Source of the DNA: Scedosporium boydii
Lineage: Eukaryota; Ascomycota; Sordariomycetes; Microascales; Microascaceae
DNA: 64,000 nucleotides
NCBI GenBank assembly: GCA_002221725.1
Contig: NJFT01000179.1
Span: 19,985 to 83,984, forward strand
Direction of reading: 5' to 3'
In this document: positions 11,660 to 22,468 of the stretch, piece by piece
Layout of the letters: each line of letters starts with the position of its first letter
Numbering within the stretch: the first letter of the stretch is position 1
Notes under the pieces: model-generated
What the model was told of the DNA's origin: nothing
What the model saw: the letters and a program-made list of their open reading frames with translations, nothing else
The model's database searches: none
Translations under genes and position numbers: made by a program

Positions 11660-13875
11660 ATGGAAGAGACGTCAGTTGTCATTGTCGGAGCAGGTCCGAG
11701 TGGGCTTGCGTTGGGGGCGTTCCTTGGCCGCATGAATATTAACGTAAGTCCTTATTGTAGGGTATATTCAGTTTGGAAGGACAGGAAATGCTAAGTTGCG
11801 TCAGGTGATAATCCTAGAGAAAGAAACGGAGGTCTGCGAGGACCCCCGAGGAATCGTGGTCAATGGAGATGCCGTCCGAATATCCTACCAGATCGGCATC
11901 GGCGAAGGGCTGACGAAGAGAATTGGAAAAGGTATGGATGCTCCGTTCGCATTCCAGCCGCAGACTTCGGTAGAGCTAACGAGGGTTACGGCAGACATTG
12001 GCGTTCTGAACTTCCACCGTGGAAACTTCAGACAGCCCCCTTTCATGACTTTTGACATCACTGTAGATTGGGCTGAGCAGGCCGTCTCAAACAATGTGAC
12101 CCAGTTCCAACCCAATTACGGTACGTGACACACATTTCTTGGCGACTAATGATAGGCGGCTCCCTAACTCTCTGCATAATCTAGAGCGAGAGATCAGGGC
12201 ACTCCTGAAGGAATTCCCTAACTGCGAACTGCGCACGGGCTGTGAGGTGTTTAGCCGAGAGGAAATGGAAGACCACTCTATCGTAGGATACACCGACCAA
12301 AGCGGATCGAAGCGGCAGATCCGAACGGTGTGGCTTGTCGGAGCCGACGGCAAAACGGGAGTGGTGAGGAAGAAGTTCTTGGAGCCAAAAGGAATCAGAC
12401 AAGTTGAGAGCGACTGGAAATATGTCGGCACATGGGTGGCTGCTAACTTGAAAATCACGACACCGACACCCAAATCACACCCTGACTTCCCCCTGTGGCA
12501 GCTTGGCTACACTCCAGAGCAGGTCCACGAAATCTTTTGGCCAAGCGGATTCCAGTAATAACGCCTCCCAGTTCATAATAGTTCAATTGGAGCCGTGGCT
12601 AACATTTAATTGCAGCTTTTGTAATGATTCGAAGAGACCGTCTGTGAGCGGAAGATTCGGACCTCCGGGTTCCGGACTCTGGAGGTATGCAACGAACCGA
12701 TATGTCGGCTATTACATTTGGATGCTGACTTTGTCCTCTCAAGACATGAATATTCACTTGAGCCTGGGGACAGCCTTGACAAAGTGGAGGACCAATTTTG
12801 GAAGCTTTTCGGGCCTTGGATCATTATGCCGGGATCCAAGTTCTCTCGCGCGCTTCACGGCGCTAGCGTGGCGTTTCCAAGGGACTGCATTGAAGTAGTC
12901 CGCTGCCGCCCTTTCACGTAGGTCCATACCAGAAAATCACCACCACGGAACTTGATAGTCACTCACGATTATGCTAGATTCGCGACCAAAATAGTGAACC
13001 AATGGTTCTCCCGGAATACAATGCTCATAGGCGACGCTGCCCACGTCTTTCCCCCGTTTGGCGGCCAGGGCATAGCTACCGGCATCCGAGACGCACAGGG
13101 ACTTGGTTGGCGGTTGGCCGTCATGTTAAAGATGAAGTTGTCTACAGAGGTTCAGCAGAGAATCCTGCTCGGGTGGAGCCAGGAGCGTCGTCACGCATGG
13201 CAGGCGGCGATGCGGGCCACCAAACTGAACGGCAGCATCGTGAACCAGCGGTCTCTCTTCGGAGGCTTGGTTTATAGAACGCTTATGCGTCTACTGTGGT
13301 GGTTTCCCAAAATCTCCCATTATCTCACCCGTCAAGCTTTCAGAGATAAATTAGTCTTCAACCACGAGACTTGCCCGGACGGATTCTTCTTCGGAGACGC
13401 AGGCGGTGGGCGGAAAATCGCACAGGTATGGGTCCGGCAGTCCGGGGAGGCGCCAATGCTATCCGATGCGGCGTTCATCCGAGACCTGTCGCATCTTTCG
13501 CTGTTGATTCTAGTCTGGAATCCGCGTGAGGCCGATGACTCCGCCGAAGTTGCGGCGATATTGTTGGCGGCTAGCCTACCTGAACAATTTCTCACCATGG
13601 ACGACGTGACATACTACCAAATAAGCAGCTCTAACCCAGCAGTCGCTATTGATACTAAAGCCGGGGGAGAGGTTTACTATCCCTGCGCGATCGAAGAGTT
13701 GGTAGAAGAAGGAATTAGCCCAATAAGGGGTTATCGTTCTACGGCAGTGCAAGATCGTCTAAATAGCTCGGCAAAATTTGTCCTTGTTCGTCCGGATCTC
13801 TTCATTCATTCGGTCGCCTCGGACGCCAACGAGTTATCGCGAAATCTCCAGAAGGTAGCGGAATACTTTAGATAG
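11660..13875 (+). CDS. FAD-dependent aromatic hydroxylase (phenol 2-monooxygenase/PheA-TfdB-like)
   Basis: Six exons (11660-11743, 11805-12120, 12185-12554, 12616-12684, 12744-12917, 12978-13875) encode 636 residues. The start gives MEETSVVIVGAGPSG, so the FAD dinucleotide motif GAGPSG is at residues 10-15; the DG motif appears as LVGADGKTGVVRK and the second FAD motif as LIGDAAHVFPPFGGQG. This is the group A flavoprotein monooxygenase layout (PF01494), which uses NAD(P)H and O2 to hydroxylate phenols ortho to the hydroxyl. The C-terminal 150 or so residues fit the thioredoxin-like tail of the phenol hydroxylase subgroup. Divergent from the Baeyer-Villiger gene and next to the regulator gene. 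Substrate unknown; a catechol-forming step in phenolic breakdown is the likeliest role. Confidence 0.88.
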
Positions 13876-14087
13876 CCCAGCCCCCTGCCAAAACCTAATA
13901 TGAGGAGCGCACAGCGGCCTAAATTAAGCAAGCTAGGTTCCATGGATGGCAGCAAGATACTAAGATTCCTATTCCGGTTTTCTTACATCATGCTCCGCTT
14001 GACTCTACCTGCCGGACAATCAAATAGAGTGCTTGAATAAATTAGGCCACGAGTCTATATACATACAGTTCCCCTTACGTCTCTCTA

Positions 14088-16695
14088 TTATACCTGATGA
14101 AGTTTCTCCGCGCTATCAAACATGAATTGAGATCCCGAAAAAGAGGCATCAGTGAAGATTTCCATCAACCCCGAGCTAGTTCCAAGATCGAGAGTTTCGA
14201 AGACATCAAACTGGGACCCATCAAAGTTCCTAAGACATGAAACGTAAGTGAAAGCTCCTAAAAGTCTGTTAGAACGGCAAATACCTACAAGTCGGGGCAA
14301 TCCAAGAAAGCGGCTATGTCGTCGTCGCCGACAACGTGAGGAGCGGGCCCCGATGCGCGAGGATCCATCGACTCGAAGGGTCGTGGCGGCTGCGTGGTCT
14401 GCGACGTACCCGGCTGAAGGAAGCCACTCTCGCGTACCGTTTCTTCCAGCTCAGGAGCGAGTCGTTCGCACCAGCCAGTCTTCTCCATGCTCCGGAAAGT
14501 CTCGAAGCAGAATTTTAGCATGCCCTGGAGCTCTGACCTACCTCCTTTTTGTAACGCCATTATTAATATACCCATAACCTCTCCGAGGCAATGGCTGTCA
14601 AATAAAATGAGACTGGATAGCGTCTGGTCTTCTCGCATGCGCTTTATTATATTCACGGCAGCCTCGGCAGCCTCGATGCAAGTATTGCTCATCTGCTCGT
14701 AGAGTGCCCTCTTCGCCGGGATCATAATAGTTTCCCTCGACCTAGCCACCATGAAGAGCAGAAATGGGCGGGTAAGAGAAATGGTGGTGGCCCAGAAACG
14801 TAGGTGCAACTGAGACACTGCACGACGGTGCTGGGGATGCAGCGACAAGTCCCATCGGAAGTGGCTGGGAACCTTGGCGTGCCATCGTCTGAGCATTGCT
14901 AAAGACCGGATTACGCGACTGATTGGTAACCTACCGCCCACGTGTGCCGGCTCTAGGAAGCATTCGTGACTTATCGTCTTGGCCATGCGAGTCAAGCTGA
15001 CGAGCAGAGCCTGGTAACCCAACGGAGTATTTGGACCTGGGCTCAGCATCTATATGTAGCGATTGTTAGAAGTTTTTTTCTTCCTTTCCGTCGGTTTGGG
15101 GATTTGTTTTCGTCACTGACCTGCTCGGTCGCCGACTGGGTGCTCATGAAGACGGCATCGTCCATAACGGAGCATGGATAACCGAAACGGCTAGCCATCT
15201 CGTAGTCGAGAATGTAGATAGTCCACCATACGCGTCGGCTCCTCTCCCTCTCTAGCGAGCCCTTGCTTCTGAGGAAAACATCACGGTGTAGACCTAGAGA
15301 AAAGCCGATTCTCACAGCTGTTCCCACATGCAGATAAGCTGCTATGCTGTAGCACATTGCATGGCTCGCCAGACTCTGGTCGCCGAGTGAGTCTTGCATG
15401 TCGAATATTTCGAGGTTTCCATGGAGGATTACTCACCAGTAGCCCAAAAGCTTTAACGCTGTCTAAGTCAGCCTCTTCAAGCGCCGCAGCTGATAAGTCC
15501 CTCGCCATAGACAGGTAATCCAGTGCCATTTTGGGATCCCGATTTCTGTTTTCCTGAGGGTTGAGAGCCGCATCACTGGGTTGCATGCTCCCGATAGCGA
15601 ATATGGAGTAAAGAGCGCATAGCCACGACGAGCTAGACGACGCGCCGCAATCGTCCAAGGTCCGGTCTAGACGCGAATAGAACTGTTCGGAAGAATAGAA
15701 CCAGTAAATGCAATGGATCTGGTCGAAAAAGCGAGAGATGTAGCTCATGCAAAGCTGGCGAGGGGGGAAGGACACTTCACTCCGACGACTTCCCACACCG
15801 CTTTCCGGAGTCGTAGGCGGGAGCAGGCCAATGTTGAGCTGGGTGATGATTTTAGGGTCCGGTCGAAGTGACGCTGCCCGGGTTTCTCGCGCTGTGCGGA
15901 GAGCATTGAACCAGCGAATGGAGGAATTAGCGCCAACATAACCTGTGAGATTTCCGTCAGTGACCATCCTCCCCCCCAAAGGTTAATACCCAAACGGCAA
16001 ACAGACGGTATTTTCCCATGGAATCCAACAGCATGCAGCCCAATTCCTCCTGCAGGACTGGATGCTCATCGGCTTCCATAGTCTCGTTAGTCCCGTCCGT
16101 GACGGCCGGGGCGAGCGCGCTTTCATTCTCGGCGACCAATCCTACAGTGGAGGTCGTGGCACTTGATGCCGTGTCCGACGCACCATTATCCAATTTCCGG
16201 AGGAGTTCTTGGATTTTCTCCACGGTAAGCTCGGGGAGCTCCTCTTCAGGCACGAACCGCCGGAGGAGTTTGATGGAGTATTCATACACCTCGCCCGAAA
16301 CCCGGTAAAATGGCCGCTTTCTGCTCTTGATACTCGACTCGCATGGGAGATTGAGAGATCTGCAATAACGACATGCCCCTGTTTCTGCGGCGGAGAATGG
16401 TGGTCAGTCAGCTACTGGCGGACTAGTTGCGACAACTAGTCTGGCCGGCCTCATGTTACTACTCACCAATACCGATACACTTCAAGAGAAGCGGTTAGCT
16501 AGATCGTGCTCACCCGGCTTCGTGGCTCTCTCATCCAGAACTTGCCTTGGTCTTGCGCGCCTTGCACGTGTTGCAGCTTAACCGGGCCCTTTTTCGCGGA
16601 GGCTCTTGTTCGTGTTGCTGCTGGTGCTCGCGGTCGTGTCCCGGAGCGTGACCGTGCTGGGGCTCTTCCCTCTCACCTATCTCTTGATTCTCCAT
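14088..16695 (-). CDS. Zn2Cys6 transcription factor, likely cluster regulator
   Basis: Seven exons (16695-16546, 16479-16467, 16384-16007, 15942-15437, 15375-15121, 15049-14289, 14229-14088) encode 734 residues. The zinc cluster is assembled across the first three exons as CNTC-x6-C-x7-C-x2-C-x6-C and is preceded by a Gln/His-rich stretch and basic PRKRAR. Exon 2 is only 13 nt. The first intron has a GC donor (AAG/GCAAGT). The middle part is the fungal transcription factor domain (PF04082), with the hallmark RRVWWTIYILDYEMASRFGYP. A weak donor (GTCTGT at 16006) after MGKY is accepted because it gives KYRYVGANSS in phase. Its place in the middle of eight oxidative or transport genes suggests it is the pathway-specific activator. 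Confidence 0.87.
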
Positions 16696-17086
16696 CTCTT
16701 CTCTGCCAATAGGTCTCAGTGAATTCTCGTTACGAGGAGGCTGCAGATGCGGTCACAGATCGGGAACGGAGGGTTGGAGCCGGATAATAAGAGTTTAGAG
16801 TTGGCAACGACGGCTTCCCCGGATTTTGCTAGTGCGGGGAAGCAGCGTCGGTTGCTTATTACCGACCACACAGGGCAAAAAAGATCCTGGAACGACACTA
16901 TTTGTGATTACCTCGTCTCTGGCGTACGATTAAACTAGGATTTGTCGAGCTGGGATCCATATCCATGCTAAACTAGCAGTTTTACTAGACCGAACCGGTA
17001 CTAGCGGATGCGGGGAAGCTCTGGCCATTCCAGATCTGGCTCCCGCTAGTCTCTCGATCAAGAATAGCGTGCTGCTTCCCCGCAAT
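16696..17086. promoter_or_regulatory. Upstream region of the regulator gene
   Basis: About 390 bp between the start of the regulator gene and the stop of the P450 gene, which lies on the same strand. It should contain the regulator promoter; no other feature is visible. Confidence 0.45.
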
Positions 17087-19073
17087 CTATGAGCCGGTGT
17101 TGCCAGGCTTCTCATCAAATATCAGATACAGGGGTTTCACGCCAGCCGTGAAGTGATCCATCGTTTCAAGCAAGAGCCGGCTGCCGTCTTCGCCAGGAGC
17201 GAATCTCACCGCCTCGAAGTTCTGTATCCAATACGTGATCAAGTTCCTCATCTCCGCAGTTGCGAGCGCCCGCCCCATACAACCGTTCATACCTGTGACA
17301 ACTACATTAACTACTGCTTCGTAGATGGACTAAAGAAGAAAAAAAAAAAGAAGAAAGAAAGAGTAAAAAAAACCCACCGATATTCCATGTCAGGAACACT
17401 TCTTTTCGCTTGATGAGTTCCGGCCTCGAGTACCACCGCTCAGGGATGAATTCATCTGGGTACTCGTAGTTTTGAGAATCACGTTGCATAGCGTACACTG
17501 GAAGCACGACCGTGGTGCCACCCGGGATGAAAGTGCCACCAACCATGATGCCTTCCGGGGGCGTGAGACGAGGGAATCCCGACGGAATGGCGGGATGAAG
17601 ACGAAGTGCTTCCTGGATAACTCCGTCGAGGTGCTTCGCCTTGGAAACGTCCTTTTGGTCTAGATAATTCTTCCCGTTCAGCAGAGGTTCCAACTCTGCC
17701 CTCAACTTGTGCAACTCGGACGGGTTCTTGGCCAGATGATAGAAGAGGAACGTCAACGTCGAGGCTGTGGTGTCCGAACCCCCGACAATTGTGAGTCTCG
17801 TATCGCCGCGTAGCCATTGAAAGTCGCCATCCTTCTTTTCACTTTTATGGTAGGCTTCGACGAGATGCGAAAGAACCTAAACAATGTTTTTTTCCAGGTC
17901 AGCGGTTTAGGCGTAGAAGCCAAAGAAAAAAAAAAAAAAAAAAAAAAAAAACCGTAGCAGAAATCCGCGTCTTACATCTGCTCTGTCCACCTGTTTCTCC
18001 ACGCGCTCGCGCACCTGCGACCCGACAAACTCATGCCAGGCGTTTGCACCTTTCCCAGTCTTTGGGAGTCTCATGAGTATTGACCCCATCCAGGGAAGAG
18101 GGGTCGTCACGCCCACTTCCGCCATGCCGTCCTCCAGCAGTACCGGTATCCATCGATTCTTGTCCGAGGTCATCATGTGGAACTCCTTGCCTAATCCGAC
18201 ATCGCCCATGACGTCGAACGCTGGGTCTCGTCAGCAACCAAGATTTGTTACCATTCCGTGTGAGAGAGTGGGTGGGAAGTTACCGAAATATTTGAACCAG
18301 TCCGATGCGTCAAACGGTTTTCCGGCCATGCGCCTCATTTGCCTGACGAATTCTTCGCAGTGCACGACAAGACGTTTTTCATAGTCCTGCAGTGCGGAGG
18401 GGGAGAAAGCCTTGGAAAAGACCTTTCTGCGAGAGTCGTGCAACTTCTTGTCACGGACGGTATGAAGGCTAACAAGAGGCAGAGATCGCTCGTACCACGG
18501 GGCTTTTATGCACTTAGACGAGTTACCCAATACAACGCGAATGGCGTCGGGGTCATTAACCGAGAGGTTGCTCGGGCCTGCAGTATGGCGAGGACCCGGA
18601 GTTTTGTCAGTTCGTTATCCTTAACTCACCAATACAGCTCGGACCCGAATAAACGTACCTGTCCTGACAACCGGCCCATATTGGCTATGGAGCTTCTGCA
18701 TAAGAAAGTAGTTATCCGACTTCCGGATCGTGTACGCGTGGTACCAGTTGGACAATCTTGCCCAGAAAGGCCCCGGAAACCTGCCCAAGGGATGGAAGAA
18801 GAGCCGATATAGAGATATGCTTGTAAACAACGCCGTCAAGTATGACAAACTGAGGAGAATTGTGGTAACAGCGGTTTGGAAAACCGTGCATCGTGTCAGA
18901 TGGAGTACTGCACCTCCCATCAACGTAACGCCCATCAGGCCGCGTGTAATCCATCGGTGGGCGTAGCGGTTATGGTCGCCGCGGAGGAAGTAGAAGAGAT
19001 GGCTTGCGACACCTAGGACTGCCATCACCGCGCAACCCGTCGCCAGGTCCTTGTTGTTGTTAAGTTCTATCAT
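17087..19073 (-). CDS. Cytochrome P450 monooxygenase
   Basis: Five exons (19073-18659, 18577-18284, 18220-17976, 17876-17378, 17292-17087) encode 552 residues. The N-terminus has about three hydrophobic segments before the hinge HPLGRFPGPFW, so it is an ER-anchored fungal P450 with an extended membrane region. Catalytic landmarks are the I-helix VGGSDTTA, the K-helix QEALR (ExxR) and FIPERWY. The haem loop, formed across the last intron, reads WNIGMNGCMGRALA: the axial Cys and both glycines are kept, but the usual Phe is Trp and the usual Arg/Tyr position is Asn. Intron 3 holds a run of 26 A on the plus strand (17926-17951). A hydroxylase or O-demethylase role on the cluster's aromatic substrate is inference. 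Confidence 0.88.
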
Positions 19074-19870
19074 GTTGAAGGCTTTGCTGATGTGGCTTTT
19101 GGGCGATTCTGATTGAGTGTGTACGATCAGATCTGGGGCGAGTAAAGAGTGGCGCGAATCTTATGCATCGCCAAGGTCTTTTGGTTTACTAGGATCTTAC
19201 ATTGATTTAAAGGCCAGGCCGCGAACGGAAAATTTCTCGGGCATGATCGACCCGACAACCCCTTGTGAGAAATATCGGGCCCAGCGTATCGTTATCGTCC
19301 TCGGCTTTAACGACCCGGATGGGAAGTTACCTACCTACCTGATGAGGGCTACCCGGGCCGATGCAAGCGATCGCTGTGCTCAACAAGACGGCCCTTGTTG
19401 ACGAAAGTAATGATGTCACGTATGTTTTTTCTCTACAATACTAGTTCACTCCTATATTGATTGAGCATATGAAGTAGACTGCCAGTTAACGAGGTGTATT
19501 GAGCACATCACGAAAGACGCCGCAGTGTAGGGTGGCGCGGCCGCATATTTCGTCCATCTGCCAAGCTCTCGCGTCTCGTGTCACGTATGGTGCCAACTAC
19601 ATATTTCGTCTTCTCATATTTCAATCTTCTTCATTTTTTTTTGTAAAATGCGCAAAGCTTGCTGCTCGGTAAGTCGGCTTAATACAGTCGTTGATGAAAA
19701 GGCCATGGAACGCAGAATTCTCACGAAAAAAAAAAGAGGGTTTAGACGGCGGGCATTCAATCCAAACTTCTCGCATCCGAATGGGGCAATCTGCCTTTCA
19801 TATTCCTATACTAATGGGTGAACTGAGGCTCGAGCATAGATACCAAGGTCGCTTATTACTAGATTTCCCC
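19074..19870. other. Intergenic region upstream of the P450 gene
   Basis: About 800 bp with the P450 promoter on the left and the 3' flank of the transporter gene on the right. No gene, RNA or repeat is supported. Confidence 0.45.
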
Positions 19871-21728
19871 TTAAGAGACGTTCTCGACACGCGTCTCAAC
19901 GGGTTCATCGTCGCGGAGCTCCTTCTCCTTGCCCCAAGCGTTCAAAGCTCCGCGTGACCTAGCCTGTTCCGTCTCCACGCAAACATATGTTTTGAAGCCT
20001 CTCGTCGAGACCCTGTTCCTAAACATCTCGTCGATCTCCTCCAAGCTACGGCCGTTGACGTCCGGAAGCATAAAGTAAACAAACACCACGGAGATCAAGC
20101 CGCTCACGAACCATATCCAGGAATATTTGGCACCCCAGTTCAGCTCGGCAGGGTTGATGAAATAGGGGGCAGTAAAAGTACACGCCCAGGCGAGGACGAA
20201 GCTCACGGCCACGGACAGCCCCATCGTATACGCGCGGAGGTTCTGAGCGGGCAACTCCCCCGACGTTAAAAAGGCGTACCCTTCGAGACCAAAGTTAAAG
20301 CCGAAAAGGTAGCAACCCATGGCGACCACCAGCGCAATTCCCGCTTGCTTCGAGGAGAGCCCGGGAGCCGTGTAAACGGCGGCGATGATGAGCATGGAGA
20401 AACTGCAGATGAGGGCGCTTGCAAGGATGAGACGTCGACGCCCCACGCGGGAGATGAGGAACCAGGAAAGTATGAGACCGACAAGACCCAGACAATTCGT
20501 GACGACCGTCCACATGAAGGGATCTCCGACCTTGGCCTGTTTTCAAAAATACATCAAGTTAGAAGGAGAAGGATAAGGGCTAATAAGAAGGGCCGGAACT
20601 CACAATCTTCAAGAAGTAGGTGCCAAAACTAAGGATGAACATGGCGCCAACTCCAGCATTGGCCGAAGTGACGCCGACACAAATGATGGTCCTACGGAGG
20701 TTCGACCCCCGGAACAACTCCAACATCAAGCGCCAGTCCTTCTGGCTCTCCGCCTCGCGGGCCGCAACCGTCCTCATTTCCTCGAACTCCTGCTGCACGG
20801 CGACTTCATCATACGCGCCCTTGCGAAAGAGGCGCAGGCTCTTGAGCGCTTCTTCGGGGCGGTTGTGGTGGAGGAGCCATCTAGGTGATTCGGGCAGCAA
20901 TGGTAGGGTAAGGACCAGCAGAGCTGGAATCGGAAAGCAGACGTAGAGAGGGATCTGATACGCCTTTCGGCTTTGAATTTCCGCCGTGGCTTTATTGACC
21001 ACCTACAGGCACATGCCCAAATTAGTTCAAACTTCAACCGGTGTGAATGGGTCAAAAAGGGGTGATAAGGTTGACACGAACCATGCCAATTGTGGTACCA
21101 AATGTGATCCAGAAGGTAGCGACGCCAAAACAAAGGCCACGGAGGTACGGAGGCGTACATTCTTGCAGATATACGAGGGCGAAGTTCATGAGGATACCAT
21201 TTGCCAGCCCGCATAGCAGCCTCGCAAAGTAGAGTGCACCGAAAGAAGTCGTCTCCACCATTATGGCAATGGCTACGATGAGGAAAGCCGAGGCGAGCAT
21301 AATGGAGTAGCGACGGCTGAGATTGGCGCCAACAGGCCCCGTGATCAGCGCGCCGACAAACGCGCCCAGGGTCATAAAGGACGTGATGATTTGTTGTGGT
21401 CCGGCCTAGATAGATGAGGGAGCGCGCATGTTAGTTTTGGTTCAGTTGCGGATATCATCCGGGTAACCGGTACAGCACGACTTCGGCCTACCTCAATCGC
21501 CCATGTTCCATCAGGGTTCTGATAACCGAACACCTTTAGAAACCCGGGCATAGCCTGAAAGCCGGCGATGGCTCCTTTGTCGTAGCCGTACTCGAAGAGC
21601 GACATGCCGACATAGAGGGTCACAGCGAGAATACGCCAGTTGGCGAGAAGGCTGGTGTTGCGAACACCTTCGCTCCTCCATTCCTGCATTTCGCCAACCT
21701 CGGGTTCGCGAACGTGAACCTTGGCCAT
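19871..21728 (-). CDS. MFS transporter, sugar porter family
   Basis: Four exons (21728-21492, 21405-21082, 21002-20604, 20536-19871), all joined at phase 0, encode 541 residues with about 12 hydrophobic helices. Diagnostic segments are LFEYGYDKGAIAGFQ in the first helix, the PESPRWLL motif of sugar porters before the central loop, a GRRR loop between helices 8 and 9, and a polar C-tail. The donor of intron 2 (GTTCGT) is weak but conserves frame. The protein belongs in the plasma membrane. Sugar-porter relatives also carry quinate and other hydroxylated ring acids, so in this cluster it may import a phenolic glycoside or acid; the sequence does not decide. It shares a divergent promoter with the VAO-type oxidase gene. 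Confidence 0.88.
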
Positions 21729-22468
21729 TGTTACAATGCGTTGTGAGTCAACGGTCAGAACTCTCCGGGGTCGGGTACGTGTGAAGGAAAAAAGAAAAAA
21801 AAATCCCGAATGAATGAATTAAACAAACTGCGCAGTGGCGGGTGAAGTTTGGGGCGCTTTTTTAATCGTTGCTCTGGCCGAGGGCGGGGGGGCATGTACT
21901 CTTATTTTTATACTATTACAGCGGGCCCCGGTCTCCGGTGAGATGGACGGGATTCCTGACAAGAATCCGGGGTACAGGTGGAGGATGTCTGGTGAAATCT
22001 GGGGAAAATCCGGGGTAAAGCCTAGATCCACGGTTTCGGTAACAATCGAGCCTAAGCATTCGACATGATCCATTGGACTTGAAAATCTATTCCCTCCGAT
22101 GACTTGTCCCCGAAAAAGCTGTCATCCTTCGACTGGCCCTCCAATCCAATGGGTTGGAATGGCGGAATGCCAAGGTCGGCTGCAGGACCCCGCGCTACCC
22201 TTCTTATCCTCAACGGGGTTGGTGTTCTCGGTCGCAAAGAATCCCTGTCCGGCTCCAAGCAACCGATCTCAATCCGCCATGTACTCCGCAGTCGCCAAAT
22301 GATATCAAGTATAAGGATGGCCGGCAGCATACGCTTGCAGGGGACACCCAAGCCAAGCATAGGGACACAGGCCGGATCGAAAAGAGACCAATTAATACAT
22401 AGGCGAACTTTGAAAAGATAATCCGACACATAACGTCAACAAGTAGCTTATTTAATCACTTCGGGATA
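21729..22468. promoter_or_regulatory. Divergent promoter of transporter and VAO-type oxidase, with a repeated 11-bp site
   Basis: 740 bp lie between the two start codons. The exact word AATCCGGGGTA occurs at 21964-21974 and again at 22007-22017 in the same orientation. CCGG/CGG half-sites are what Zn2Cys6 factors bind, so these are candidate sites for the cluster regulator. Function is inference from sequence and position only. Confidence 0.45.
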
